A DNA stretch of 64,000 nt. It comes from Pseudovibrio axinellae. Lineage in GTDB: Bacteria; Pseudomonadota; Alphaproteobacteria; Rhizobiales; Stappiaceae. The notes beneath the pieces were generated by a model. That model made no database searches. It had not been told where the DNA came from and saw only the letters and a list, made by a program, of their open reading frames with translations. The position numbers and the translations under genes are program-made. The DNA is taken from assembly GCF_900110875.1 (NCBI RefSeq), contig NZ_FOFM01000001.1, positions 744,001 through 808,000 on the forward strand. Direction: 5' to 3'. Of the stretch, positions 16,505 to 25,209 are shown in pieces (within the stretch, counting starts at the first letter, position 1; each line of letters starts with the position of its first letter).

Positions 16505-16954
16505 ATGCGACGCTTTATGAAGCCTTCTCGACTTAATGGATCTGGGATTTGTTTTGCACTTTTGCTTTTGAGCATAAATTGCATCCCTTCCGCGCTGGCG
16601 CAGAGTTCACCACAATCACCGGGAAAGCCAGATCAGCCAGAACTGAAAGAGCCGCCTTATGAGCAGCAGCTCATTCGTCTTTCTGAAATACTGGGCGCGC
16701 TGCACTACCTACGCCCGCTGTGTGGACATGATGAAGATGATGAATGGCGGCAGCGCATGTACTCGTTGCTTGGTGCCGAAGTTCAAAACGAATTGAGACG
16801 TCGGCGACTCGTTGAACGGTTCAACCAAAGCTACCGGGGATTCGCCTCCGTATACCAAACTTGCACACCAGCTGCTGTTGAGTCTTCGCGCAGATTCGCA
16901 GAGGAAGGCGTGATTATCACCCAAGAAGTCACAGGCAAGTACAGCCGAGATTGA
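16505..16954 (+). CDS. TIGR02301 family exported protein
   Basis: The ~149-residue protein has a signal peptide (GICFALLLLSINCIPSALAQ, cut after AQ). Its mature domain reads LIRLSEILGALHYLRPLC, then RRRLVERFNQSYRGFASVYQ and TCTPAAVESSRRFAEEG. These blocks match the alphaproteobacterial TIGR02301 family of unknown function. Two cysteines (in RPLCG and YQTCTP) could form a periplasmic disulfide. The exact start is uncertain: in-frame ATGs at 16463, 16505 and 16517 are possible, and the last two leave a normal signal peptide. It lies downstream of the Nudix gene. Confidence 0.8.
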   Translation: MRRFMKPSRLNGSGICFALLLLSINCIPSALAQSSPQSPGKPDQPELKEPPYEQQLIRLSEILGALHYLRPLCGHDEDDEWRQRMYSLLGAEVQNELRRRRLVERFNQSYRGFASVYQTCTPAAVESSRRFAEEGVIITQEVTGKYSRD

Positions 16955-17205
16955 TAAAAAAATCTGGTTGCAACCGTTTTCCACAAACAATTATTGCGTG
17001 TTTTTTGGATAACTCAGCTTTTCTGCAAATATTAACCATAAGATACGGAAGCTCTGGACGAGTTTACCAAAACACCAGTGAGTCGGTTGTTCTTGCCTCT
17101 TTGCATGTTAAGTTCCGATTAACAGTTTAGGCATGCGACGCTTCATTTGTTTTTATTTGCCGTTTAAATACATCGGCACATAAAAGAAGCAGCACATAGA
17201 GGGAC

Positions 17206-17493
17206 ATGAGAGCCAGCATGATCAAGGACGACGTTATCGCCGGCGAATTTACTGAAGAGATCGATGCATCTGATGCTGACATCCGCCGACTGGCTCTGAG
17301 CTTCATTCAGGAAGCTTGGGAGGATGGCCTATCTCACGGCATCGACAGTACAGCGCTCGCACATGCAGCCCTGTTTTCTGCAATGATGGACCTCGTTTCT
17401 CTTTATGGAGAAGACGCTGTATCCAAGTTTGCTGAAGAATTGCCACAGCGCGTTGAGCGTGGCGACTATTCACTGGAGCGCCGACTGCACTAA
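17206..17493 (+). CDS. Conserved hypothetical acidic protein
   Basis: The 95-residue protein is acidic and helical, with the blocks FTEEIDASDADIRRLALSFI and FSAMMDLVSLYGEDAVSKFA and a charged end (QRVERGDYSLERRLH). It has no signal peptide or membrane segment. I recognise it as a conserved type of small alphaproteobacterial cytoplasmic protein but cannot name a family. GAGGG precedes ATG 17206 by two bases; ATG 17218 is an alternative start. A strong terminator follows, so it is a single-gene unit. About 250 bases upstream hold no other gene. Confidence 0.75.
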   Translation: MRASMIKDDVIAGEFTEEIDASDADIRRLALSFIQEAWEDGLSHGIDSTALAHAALFSAMMDLVSLYGEDAVSKFAEELPQRVERGDYSLERRLH

Positions 17494-17518
17494 TTTCAGT
17501 TTAGTAGATTATTCAATG

Positions 17519-17543
17519 AGCCCCGATTAGTCGGGGCTTTTTT
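17519..17543 (+). terminator. Intrinsic terminator
   Basis: An 8-base-pair stem (AGCCCCGA / TCGGGGCT) with a TTAG loop is followed by a run of T. It lies 25 bases after the preceding stop codon. Confidence 0.92.
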
Positions 17544-17612
17544 GTTTTTAAGACGCTGTATGGGCTGCACTTTTATTGGTAGGCGTAAGAATAAAGCTGC
17601 GTCATAAACTCC

Positions 17613-18245
17613 TTAGAAGAAGACGTCCTGCGCGACCTTAGCAAGAATGAGCCCAGCAAAGACCAGTAGCACAACACCAGCCGTGTGGTTGATTGCAGCA
17701 AGCCACTTGTCATTCATACGATTGCGCAGTTTGGAAACCAGCGCTGACAGGCACGCCCACCACAACAACGCCCCACTCAAGACACCCAGCACCAGCGCAA
17801 GCGCGCCGAAGTAGTCGCCCTTTGCCGGCGCGCGCTCACCAAGAGAGCCGAAAATGGCAATGAACCCCAAAATGACGCCCGGGTTTGTAACCGTCATTAC
17901 AAAGGACAGGATCAGGCCGCGCCATACCGATCCACCGCCATTAATACTGCCTTTTAAGTGCGCTTGGGAGCGGTACACCACAATACCAAATATGATGAGC
18001 AGCACTCCACCTACAGTTTGAATATAGATTTCATGTTGTTGGACAAAATCGGAAATAGCCGTCACGCCAAATGCAGCTGCCGTTGCAAAAACACCGTCTG
18101 CCAGAAGAGCGCCAAACCCGGCAATGAGGCCCGGCAGAAAGCCATAGTGAACAGCCCTCCTGATCGCCAGCACGTTTACAGGACCAATCGGAGCCGATGT
18201 TAGAAGCCCGATGGCTATTCCTGTAATTAAGAGTTCAATGTTCAA
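17613..18245 (-). CDS. LysE family exporter
   Basis: The ~211-residue membrane protein has six predicted helices and the LysE/RhtB signature near the N terminus (IAIGLLTSAPIGPVNVLAIR). A second conserved block lies in the middle (SFVMTVTNPGVILGFIAIFG, with the NPG of TM4). Family members export amino acids such as lysine, threonine or homoserine; the substrate is unknown here. The frame extends to 18383 but the upstream part is not protein-like. TTG at 18243-18245, seven bases after a GGA stretch, gives the normal family length, so I chose it with moderate certainty. Confidence 0.85.
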   Translation of the reverse strand: MNIELLITGIAIGLLTSAPIGPVNVLAIRRAVHYGFLPGLIAGFGALLADGVFATAAAFGVTAISDFVQQHEIYIQTVGGVLLIIFGIVVYRSQAHLKGSINGGGSVWRGLILSFVMTVTNPGVILGFIAIFGSLGERAPAKGDYFGALALVLGVLSGALLWWACLSALVSKLRNRMNDKWLAAINHTAGVVLLVFAGLILAKVAQDVFF

Positions 18246-18415
18246 AGATTCAATCCAAACTTCCAGTACGCAAAGAAGACTAGTCAGATCTTCTCTTAAA
18301 TTCGCTAAAGGACCTCTAGCTTGTGCATAGGCAATCCTCCGTTTCTTCCTTGTTTCCCAACAAGGACTTAAACTAGGGGGCAAAATTCAAGCCCATTTCC
18401 GTTTCGGAGCACTTC

Positions 18416-19081
18416 ATGTATTTTCGCCTACTCATCATAGGGTTACTTTGCGCCACGACTCCAAGTCTGGCGGCAACACAGGCAATTCAGACCGAAACGA
18501 TTCGCATCCAACGACCCAAAGCCGAGCAGTTTCCCCTTTTGGATGAAGATTTCAACAGAGATACTAGCCAAGAAGACGACTTGGACAATGAATTTGCCGA
18601 GGAGCCCCCTTTACCGAAACTGGATATCTTTTACGATGACGCTGGCCTACCGGAAGCGGTAAAAGCGACACGCGATGCACTTATTAAAATTGCCCGCAGT
18701 GGTGATGTCGCAGCCCTGGCACCGTTGTTTGCTAAGCAAGACCAGTCGCCGGAACTTTCGTTTACCCCTGTGAGAGACCCGGTCAGCTTCTTAAAAGACA
18801 GTTCTGGGGATGGTGAAGGTCACGAGATCCTTGCAATCTTGCTGGACATTGTGACTGCCGGATATCTACGAGTGAACGAAGGGACAGAGGAAGAAACCTA
18901 TGTATGGCCCTACTTTGCCCATTACCCTTTGCACGATCTAACCCCTTCGCAAAAGGTTGAAATGTACCAGATCGTCACAGCGGCTGATTACTTTGAAATG
19001 CTGGATTATGGCGCCTGGACCTTCTACCGCCTTGGCATTTCCAAGGATGGAGATGTGCGAAGCTTTATTGCCGGAGACTGA
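18416..19081 (+). CDS. Exported hypothetical protein
   Basis: The 221-residue protein has a signal peptide (MYFRLLIIGLLCATTPSLAA). An acidic stretch (DEDFNRDTSQEDDLDNEFAE) leads into a globular domain with LFAKQDQSPELSFTPVRDPV and a conserved-looking end (AADYFEMLDYGAWTFYRLGI). The cellular location is probably the periplasm. I recall similar proteins in Rhizobiales but no characterised member, so no function is given. It is transcribed divergently from the LysE gene and convergently to btaB. Confidence 0.8.
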   Translation: MYFRLLIIGLLCATTPSLAATQAIQTETIRIQRPKAEQFPLLDEDFNRDTSQEDDLDNEFAEEPPLPKLDIFYDDAGLPEAVKATRDALIKIARSGDVAALAPLFAKQDQSPELSFTPVRDPVSFLKDSSGDGEGHEILAILLDIVTAGYLRVNEGTEEETYVWPYFAHYPLHDLTPSQKVEMYQIVTAADYFEMLDYGAWTFYRLGISKDGDVRSFIAGD

Positions 19082-19142
19082 TTGTCTCCGCCATAACAGC
19101 TCCCTGAAAACACAAGGGATTACCGGGTGGGCACCACTATAT

Positions 19143-19883
19143 CTACCCGGCTTTTCGAATTTCACGGTGGCTTTCATTCTGCGTTTCCAGCAGGTCATGG
19201 TGCGCAGGCTTTTCCATGAACCGCGTGTAGAAACTGCTGTCCAGTTCCGCATAGCAGGCATATCCGCGATATAGTGGTAGAAAGCGGAGTTTGGCGCTGT
19301 TTGCTTGAGCCAGATCACTCATAACTTGCTGCAAGTTCGGGCGCGGCGTGACATGAAACCGGCTGAGCCACTTTTCCAGCAGCAACTTAAAGAAACCTGG
19401 CAATCTTTCTTGCTGACCAAAATCCACCAGTGAAAGCTGGCCGCCTTTTGCCAGCAGCTTGGTTGCGTTTTTCAATGCGTCTTCCCATGGTGAGATCATT
19501 GAAACACAATAGGAAAAGAACACCCGATCAAAGGTTTCAATACCAAACTTTTCAAATGGATCTACGCGCGTCGCATCCCCCTGGGCCAGATGTATCCTAT
19601 GAGAGAGATCGGCTTTGTGGATGTTTGCCTCTGCCGTTCTTAACATCTGAGAGGAGATATCAACGCCAAAGAACTTGCAACTGGGGTATGCTTTGGCCGC
19701 TTCAATTAGGTTACGCCCTGTTCCACAGCCAAGCTCCAAAACAGTACCTCCACGCGGCGCAGATAGATTCCGGATCAGGTGATCTCGCCCGAAAAGGTAG
19801 TGCTTTCTTGTCAGATCGTAGAAATGTCGTTGGTTCTTATAGGTTTTATCCATCAGTGAGGCTGAGGACTTATCTATCGTCAT
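19143..19883 (-). CDS. btaB: BtaB: diacylglyceryl-homoserine N-methyltransferase
   Basis: The 246-residue protein is a class I SAM methyltransferase with motif I VLELGCGTGRNLIEAAK and the family start DKTYKNQRHFYDLTRKHYLFG. BtaB adds three methyl groups to diacylglyceryl homoserine, giving the betaine lipid DGTS at the inner membrane. The start at 19883 was chosen because GAGGG lies six to seven bases before that ATG; the frame runs back to 19994 inside btaA. It lies 28 bases after btaA on the same strand, which makes the assignment much firmer than the methyltransferase fold alone. Confidence 0.9.
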   Translation of the reverse strand: MTIDKSSASLMDKTYKNQRHFYDLTRKHYLFGRDHLIRNLSAPRGGTVLELGCGTGRNLIEAAKAYPSCKFFGVDISSQMLRTAEANIHKADLSHRIHLAQGDATRVDPFEKFGIETFDRVFFSYCVSMISPWEDALKNATKLLAKGGQLSLVDFGQQERLPGFFKLLLEKWLSRFHVTPRPNLQQVMSDLAQANSAKLRFLPLYRGYACYAELDSSFYTRFMEKPAHHDLLETQNESHREIRKAG

Positions 19884-19911
19884 TTCATTTCCCTCACATA
19901 CTTCTTCTTGT

Positions 19912-21204
19912 TCAGTTATAGATGTAGAGGTGGAAACCACCGTAAATGGAAGAGCGATCCAACTTGCCGAGGCGCTTGCTTTCTGCCTCATCATAGGTCC
20001 ACTGCCCCAATATTTCGTTATTCACCCGCCCCGGCAAAATATTGGACACACCGGCTGTCCTGAAGATGACGCGCGCACCTTTACGTGCACAGCGGGATAT
20101 ACCTGCCCATAAATCTTGTAGTTGCCTGTCTGTCATCCAGTCCTGAGCATCAAGCAGGACATAGGCATCAAGGCTGTTGGCATCCTGATTATCCAGATGC
20201 TCCGTGAAAGAGCGATTAACAACGCGAACACGAGAGCTTCTTTTACTGAGATCAGGGAAGTGCTCAGCCTGCAAATAAGGCGGCAAATTGCGTGGTAGAC
20301 TGGATCTGCTGCTCACGTTCAGGGGCGCGTAGCCGCGTGTGAAGGCCTGCCATGCAAAGTAGTTTTCATCCAATGAAAAATCACAGGCCAGCTTTTGGAG
20401 GCGTTGCTTGAGAACGCCAGCCATATGACCTCCCCCTTCGGCGGCCAGGCTTTCATATTGTGCGGGCGGAATACCGAGGCCGTAAAGTGATATTTTCCGA
20501 GAAAATGCCCAGCGGATCAGTCGCTTATCAAACAATGGAGCGAGCTCCTCGTTAAAATAGCTACGCTGCTCGTTCAAGTCACGTGTTCGCGCAATTCTCG
20601 TAAGGTCTACTCCATAGGTGCGGGCAAGAAAGTGCCCCAGACCAATGAAGTTTCCGAGCACGCCATGACGGTACAGATCACGGGCAAACAGAGTGATCCG
20701 TTTGCGGCCGCGAGTTGTTACGCCTCGCCCCTCCCAGTAAGCCATCGTTTCTGCATCTATCGCCGGCTTCAGGTACTTTTCGTAGGCCTGAATATTGGCA
20801 GATGCATCTGCATCTCCGAAAAAACGGTAGAAGGTTGCGTAATTTGGGAACTCTTGTAGTGCCGTTAGCTTGAGGCGAACCAGGGCGACATGGGCATGGT
20901 TTAGATCGACCGCCGTGATTTCCTGTAGGTTCGTCGTTAGATAAGAAAGGACATTGCACCCACCTGACGCGATCGCGACCATTTTGGAGTGCTCTTTCAG
21001 TTGCAGTGCCTGCATATCCACCTCTGGGTCCTCCCAGATCTGCGGATATACCAGTCCCTTAAAAACAAAGGTGAACAAACGCTCTAACACACCGTCTATA
21101 GAACCCAGTTTTGAACGGTGAACGGCTTGTTTCAAACGCTTATTTGATTGGCTGATGGTTGATGTCACAGGCACCTCCGGAATCAGATACTCAACTGAAA
21201 CCAA
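19912..21204 (-). CDS. btaA: BtaA: diacylglycerol 3-amino-3-carboxypropyltransferase
   Basis: The 430-residue protein is of the DUF3419/BtaA family, which transfers the 3-amino-3-carboxypropyl group of SAM to diacylglycerol in the first step of betaine-lipid synthesis. The family blocks are YPQIWEDPEVDMQALQL near residue 50, MVAIASGGCNVLSYL and VDLNHAHVALVRLKL (SAM site). Further blocks are FFGDAD and, toward the end, YVLLDAQDWMTDRQL and FRTAGVSNILP. In other bacteria the pathway is induced when phosphate is short, letting the cell replace phospholipids. The 287 bases upstream contain only a weak half-match to a Pho box (TTGTCAG...), so PhoB control is possible but not supported. Confidence 0.93.
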   Translation of the reverse strand: MVSVEYLIPEVPVTSTISQSNKRLKQAVHRSKLGSIDGVLERLFTFVFKGLVYPQIWEDPEVDMQALQLKEHSKMVAIASGGCNVLSYLTTNLQEITAVDLNHAHVALVRLKLTALQEFPNYATFYRFFGDADASANIQAYEKYLKPAIDAETMAYWEGRGVTTRGRKRITLFARDLYRHGVLGNFIGLGHFLARTYGVDLTRIARTRDLNEQRSYFNEELAPLFDKRLIRWAFSRKISLYGLGIPPAQYESLAAEGGGHMAGVLKQRLQKLACDFSLDENYFAWQAFTRGYAPLNVSSRSSLPRNLPPYLQAEHFPDLSKRSSRVRVVNRSFTEHLDNQDANSLDAYVLLDAQDWMTDRQLQDLWAGISRCARKGARVIFRTAGVSNILPGRVNNEILGQWTYDEAESKRLGKLDRSSIYGGFHLYIYN

Positions 21205-21491
21205 GGGTTACTTCACTTACAAGGCAAATTTACGACGACTTAACACTGACAATATTCAAAATTGAACCCTCTAATATATAAGTATACTTAATTTTACTAA
21301 TAAGCGCACGCACATTATACGCTTTATATTTATCCAACTCATCTTTATTAATTTATTGCAGGGACCGTCGGTGACCCTTGAGGTGATGGTGTTTGCGTTC
21401 ACCCACAGAAACTATTCTTTTTACGTGGTGTGAGAATAGCTGATAGGTTATGAAATATTCTTGTTGTTTTATCCATTGAAGGAGCAGGTCT

Positions 21492-22334
21492 ATGGCGTCT
21501 CAACGCACCATTCTCACTTCACGTCGGCTCGTGAAGGTTTTTGGCGAAGATGCCAAAGAGTTCCTCCAAAATCTGGTGAGCTGCGATGTGAGCAATGTGA
21601 GTCCCACATCCAGCGCTTTTGGTGCGCTCCTCACGCCGCAGGGCAAACTCCTTTGGGACTTTTTTATCTTTGCAGATGAAAAGACAGGTGGGTTCTTGTT
21701 CGACGTCGACGCTGAGGAAATGGATGCCTTTGCCAAGCGCCTTGCCTTTTACAAACTGCGCGCCAAAGTTTTTGTTGAACCAGAAGCAGAAACGGTTCGT
21801 GTCGTTGCCCAATGGGGCGACACCCTGCGTGAAGACAAGCCTCACGATCCGCGTCATGCGTTAATGGGCTTGCGGTATGAATCCCGCCAAGAGGTTGAGG
21901 AAACAGCCAGTGAAGCGGATTATCACGCACACCGAATTCAGCTCGGCATCCCACAAAGTGGGCTGGACTTTAAACTTGCCGATGTGTTTCCCCATGATAC
22001 GGACATGGACAGCCTGCACGGTGTCGCCTTTTCCAAAGGGTGCTTTATCGGTCAGGAAGTTGTGTCTCGCATGAAACATCGTGGTACCGCGCGCAAACGC
22101 ATTATTCAGGTGTCTGCGGACCATCCTCTACCTGCTGCAGGTTGCGATATTTTGGCGGATGGCAAGAGCGTTGGAACTATGGGTTCATCTTCTGGCACGA
22201 ACGGGCTTGCGCTTTTGCGGCTTGACCGGGTTAAAGCTGCAACGGATAAAGGCGCACCACTTACCTGCGATGGCACGGTTTTGACGGCGACTATTCAGGA
22301 TTGGGCGGGGTTCGACTGGCCTTCATCTAACTAA
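21492..22334 (+). CDS. ygfZ: YgfZ/GcvT-domain folate-binding protein
   Basis: The 280-residue protein is a YgfZ-type tetrahydrofolate-binding protein involved in making or repairing iron-sulfur enzymes. The hallmark motif KGCFIGQE is present with its conserved Cys (about residue 183). The N-terminal GcvT-like fold begins RRLVKVFGEDAKEFLQNLVS. The start has GAAGGAGCAGGTCT before ATG. It is alone here, with 154 bases before the next gene. Confidence 0.93.
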   Translation: MASQRTILTSRRLVKVFGEDAKEFLQNLVSCDVSNVSPTSSAFGALLTPQGKLLWDFFIFADEKTGGFLFDVDAEEMDAFAKRLAFYKLRAKVFVEPEAETVRVVAQWGDTLREDKPHDPRHALMGLRYESRQEVEETASEADYHAHRIQLGIPQSGLDFKLADVFPHDTDMDSLHGVAFSKGCFIGQEVVSRMKHRGTARKRIIQVSADHPLPAAGCDILADGKSVGTMGSSSGTNGLALLRLDRVKAATDKGAPLTCDGTVLTATIQDWAGFDWPSSN

Positions 22335-22488
22335 GCGAGCAGATGAGCGTACCGCTGAAAAAAGTGCGCTCAAGCTCTTTATTCTAGCAGATATCCTTAT
22401 CCGAAAACTGGTTTCCACTTTTCCAGAATATGCCTTAAGAGATATTGGTAGATACTCTTTTATTCCTGATGACTGGCTTGATTGACCT

Positions 22489-23130
22489 ATGTGTGCTGAG
22501 CTTTCCTCTTCTTCACCACGTGCCTGGCAACGAATGCTCTCTGGCAAGAGATTAAACCTTCTCGCCCCTTCTTCTTTAGATGTGGAGCTGAGTGACATAG
22601 CACATGGTTTGGCGCGCGTTGCCCGCTGGAATGGACAGACCTTTGGTGATCATGCTTTCTCCGTTGCACAGCACTGCGTTGTGGTGGAAGAAATCGCGTT
22701 GATGCTTGAGCCAGACCTTGCAGTGCAGTGGCGGATTGCAATCTTGCTGCATGATGCGCCTGAGTATGTGATTGGTGACATGATCTCCCCCTTTAAAAAT
22801 GTCATGGGCGGTACGTACAAATCTGTTGAAGAGCAGCTGCACCATGCCATTCATAAGGCGTTTGATCTGCCGGCAGACCTACCAGAGACCATTTCCAAGC
22901 TTAGTAAGAGAGCGGACATCATCAGTGCTTATCTGGAGGCAATCCATCTGGCTGGCTTCAGCCGCCAAGAGGCTAATAAGATTTTCGGAAAGCCTGACAT
23001 GCTCAGCGATCGCCAGCTGGAGCGGCTTGAAGGAAGCCTGCAACCGCTGCCGACAAAAGACGCGCAAGAGGCCTTTCTTGCCAAATTTGATGAACTGAAT
23101 CTGGCCCGCAAATCTGTCGAGTGTCGCTAA
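22489..23130 (+). CDS. HD-domain hydrolase (YfbR-like 5'-nucleotidase)
   Basis: The 213-residue protein is an HD-family metal phosphohydrolase. Arg46-Trp47, His88-Asp89, Glu92 and Asp97 are spaced as in the active site of YfbR, a deoxynucleoside 5'-monophosphatase (ILLHDAPEYVIGD). The substrate is inferred, not shown. Its TAA stop shares its last base with the ATG of the next gene (TAATG), and that gene overlaps a third, the NadQ-type regulator. The group is therefore translationally coupled, hinting at a role in nucleotide or NAD turnover. Confidence 0.88.
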   Translation: MCAELSSSSPRAWQRMLSGKRLNLLAPSSLDVELSDIAHGLARVARWNGQTFGDHAFSVAQHCVVVEEIALMLEPDLAVQWRIAILLHDAPEYVIGDMISPFKNVMGGTYKSVEEQLHHAIHKAFDLPADLPETISKLSKRADIISAYLEAIHLAGFSRQEANKIFGKPDMLSDRQLERLEGSLQPLPTKDAQEAFLAKFDELNLARKSVECR

Positions 23131-23654
23131 TGTTGCATGTCTGCCCACTTTCCAGATTGGAAGGCACCTTAAACAGCGCAAAGCCGAGCCATGTGCTTTC
23201 CCTTGTTTCTCCCGGTACTGACGTTCCCTTAGTTGCAAAGCACCAACCCACTGCTCACCTGATCTTGGAATTCAATGATATTGCTGAGGAACGCGAAGGG
23301 TTGATTGCGCCATCTGTGATCCATTTGGAGCAGCTGCTTGGCTTTTCGAAGGATGTGGCTGTGCATGGCTCTTTGCTGGTGCATTGCTGGGCAGGTGTGA
23401 GCCGGTCCACCGCGGCAGCTTTCATAATCGCCTGCGCTGCTGTGCCTGAGGTTCATGAGCAAACGCTCGGCCAGCATTTACGCAGGATTTCACCAGTGGC
23501 AACACCCAATCCGCTGCTCATTTCTCTGGCAGACACGCTTTTGCAGAGAAACGGGCGCATGATACAAGCCATAAAAGAAATTGGTCGCGGGGCCGAAACA
23601 TTTGAGGGTAACCAGTTTTCCATTGAGCCAAGAGCTTTGATTGAACTGGCATGA
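23130..23654 (+). CDS. Protein tyrosine phosphatase-like protein (COG5350 type)
   Basis: The 174-residue protein has the Cys-based phosphatase P-loop HCWAGVSRS (residues 85-93, Cys86 and Arg92). The loop follows a strand-helix pattern like small dual-specificity phosphatases. Its real substrate may be a protein or a small phosphate ester. ATG 23130 was chosen because it overlaps the preceding stop codon; the frame also has a GTG at 23121. The 3' end overlaps the next gene by four bases (ATGA at 23651-23654). I recall this phosphatase type next to NAD-regulator genes in Rhizobiales. Confidence 0.85.
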   Translation: MLHVCPLSRLEGTLNSAKPSHVLSLVSPGTDVPLVAKHQPTAHLILEFNDIAEEREGLIAPSVIHLEQLLGFSKDVAVHGSLLVHCWAGVSRSTAAAFIIACAAVPEVHEQTLGQHLRRISPVATPNPLLISLADTLLQRNGRMIQAIKEIGRGAETFEGNQFSIEPRALIELA

Positions 23655-24700
23655 CGGATACGGAGCAGAACTTGATGAGCAATGCACTGAAACCGGGAAA
23701 TACGGCACAGCAAGGTGCTGATATGGCACCTGTTCAGCTTGGCATTGGCTTGAATGCCGTCATTGTATCGGTAAAGGATAAGGTTCCCTTTGTGCTCACC
23801 GTTCCGCAAAAGGTACCGAACGAACTTGCCGGATTACCCTCTGGCCCATTTGACCCGCGTGTTCATCGCACATTTGAACTTGGCCTACGTGCCTTTGTGG
23901 AGGAGCAAACAGCCCTTCATATCGGCCATGTTGAGCAGCTTTACACATTTGGCGATCGTGGACGTTATTCACTTGCAAAAGCTGGCGAGCCGCACATGGT
24001 TTCAGTTGGCTACCTTGCTTTGACACGCCAGACACCAGGATCGGAAAAGCTGCTTGCACGGCAGGGGGCGCGGTGGCGTCCATGGTATGATTTTTTCCCA
24101 TGGGAAGACTGGCGCGGCGGACAGCCGAAGATGTTGGAGGCGATCATTCACCCCAGCATGGATGCGTTCAGCAAAACACCAGATGAGGATGCTAGAACCT
24201 ATCAGGAACTGAGCCGAAGAGACCGCTATCAGCTTGCCTTCGGTGTGGGCTCACTGAAGTGGGATGAGGAACGTGTTCTGGATCGTTACGAACTGCTTTA
24301 TGGTTCCGGGCTTATGTATGAGGCCCTGCGCGACAAACAGCCTACAGCGCTGGAGCGTGGTACCTTGCCTGATCTGGGAGAAGGCCTTGCCCATGATCAT
24401 AGGCGCATTCTGGCAACGGCGCTTTCACGGCTGCGCGCAAAGCTAAAGTACAGACCTGTTGTGTTTGAACTCATGCCGCCAGAATTCACGCTGACCGATC
24501 TCCAGCAAACGGTAGAAGCCATCTCCGGCAGGCACTTGCATAAACAAAATTTCCGACGTCTTGTTGAAACCGGACAGCTGGTTGAGCCGACGGGTCGCAC
24601 CTCGACGTATACTGGCGGACGCCCTGCCGCTCTTTATCGTTTCCGTCGAGACATTTTGAAAGACCGCCTCGCCCCCGGATTGCGTGTGAGTCTGCTTTGA
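23651..24700 (+). CDS. nadQ: NadQ-type regulator of NAD synthesis (Nudix-like domain + winged helix)
   Basis: The 349-residue protein resembles COG4111 proteins, annotated NAD regulator / NadQ in alphaproteobacteria. The N-terminal ~165 residues have a Nudix-related fold (LGIGLNAVIVSVKDKVPFVL, FGDRGRY, VSVGYLAL). A central region (RDRYQLAFGVGSLKWDEERVLDRYELL) links to a winged-helix end with FELMPPEFTLTDLQQTVEAI and GRPAALYRFRRD. There is no intact catalytic Nudix box, which fits a regulator that senses a nucleotide. The nadABC genes lie 5 kb downstream and carry two matching palindromes at the promoter. The NadQ name is by family resemblance and context; direct control is inference. Confidence 0.78.
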   Translation: MTDTEQNLMSNALKPGNTAQQGADMAPVQLGIGLNAVIVSVKDKVPFVLTVPQKVPNELAGLPSGPFDPRVHRTFELGLRAFVEEQTALHIGHVEQLYTFGDRGRYSLAKAGEPHMVSVGYLALTRQTPGSEKLLARQGARWRPWYDFFPWEDWRGGQPKMLEAIIHPSMDAFSKTPDEDARTYQELSRRDRYQLAFGVGSLKWDEERVLDRYELLYGSGLMYEALRDKQPTALERGTLPDLGEGLAHDHRRILATALSRLRAKLKYRPVVFELMPPEFTLTDLQQTVEAISGRHLHKQNFRRLVETGQLVEPTGRTSTYTGGRPAALYRFRRDILKDRLAPGLRVSLL

Positions 24701-25209
24701 TTCACTTTTTGCCCTAGTTGCCGTTAGGTTATCTACATCTATTTTGCGCTTTTTTCCTAGAAGATCAGCATAACGAAAATGTAGTTGTGGATTTTGCGAG
24801 GGGGCCAATGGTTAACCTTGTTAAGATTTTGATTGTGTTGATTTCCTAAAACACACTGCATCGCCACTAATGAATTTTGTGGCGGCGTGCCTTTAATATC
24901 CTATGATTTTTGGCCCGTGAAAAGAAACACCCAAACAAAAAATAGCCCTCGTTTCTTAGTGAGCATCACACGGAGAAATTAACTATATGCTGGTTGCTAG
25001 CCGTGCGTGCTGTGGCAGAAAAACTGGGGTTTTGGTGAACTTAACTTTATATCAAGGTTAAGAGCCAAAAATGCACTCATCCGAAAAATTGACGGGTGGG
25101 GATGTGTTTATCGGGCTTCTTCATCCTGTCGACCTCAGAGTTTGGAGTTTCCTTGTTTAGGGAGCTCAGGGGCGCTGAGTTTTGGGCGTTGCTTTGGAGT
25201 AAATTGCGT
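24701..25209. other. Non-coding stretch of 509 bases
   Basis: No gene is supported here. It is AT-rich at first and must contain the promoter of the SleB-type gene. An ATG at 24987 opens a 24-codon frame behind GGAGAAATT (see rejected items). No repeat or structured RNA was recognised. Confidence 0.5.

Noticed and set aside
16966-16975. 10-base palindrome GGTTGCAACC after the TIGR02301-type gene
   Set aside because: It is short, has no spacer or T run, and is not near a start codon. Expected by chance in a window of this size.
19123-19150. Stem CCGGGT / ACCCGG between the 221-residue exported protein gene and btaB
   Set aside because: The loop is long (16 bases) and the stem short and overlapping the btaB stop, so terminator function is doubtful.
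21205-21300. Possible Pho box upstream of btaA
   Set aside because: Only TTGTCAG and AAGTCGT at 11-base spacing were found, a poor match to CTGTCAT repeats. It is noted in the btaA entry but not annotated.
24987-25061. A 24-codon frame behind GGAGAAATT, with two adjacent Cys codons, upstream of the SleB-type gene
   Set aside because: It is too short to judge, has no match to a known leader peptide, and the Cys pair has no link to the next gene. Random occurrence is likely.
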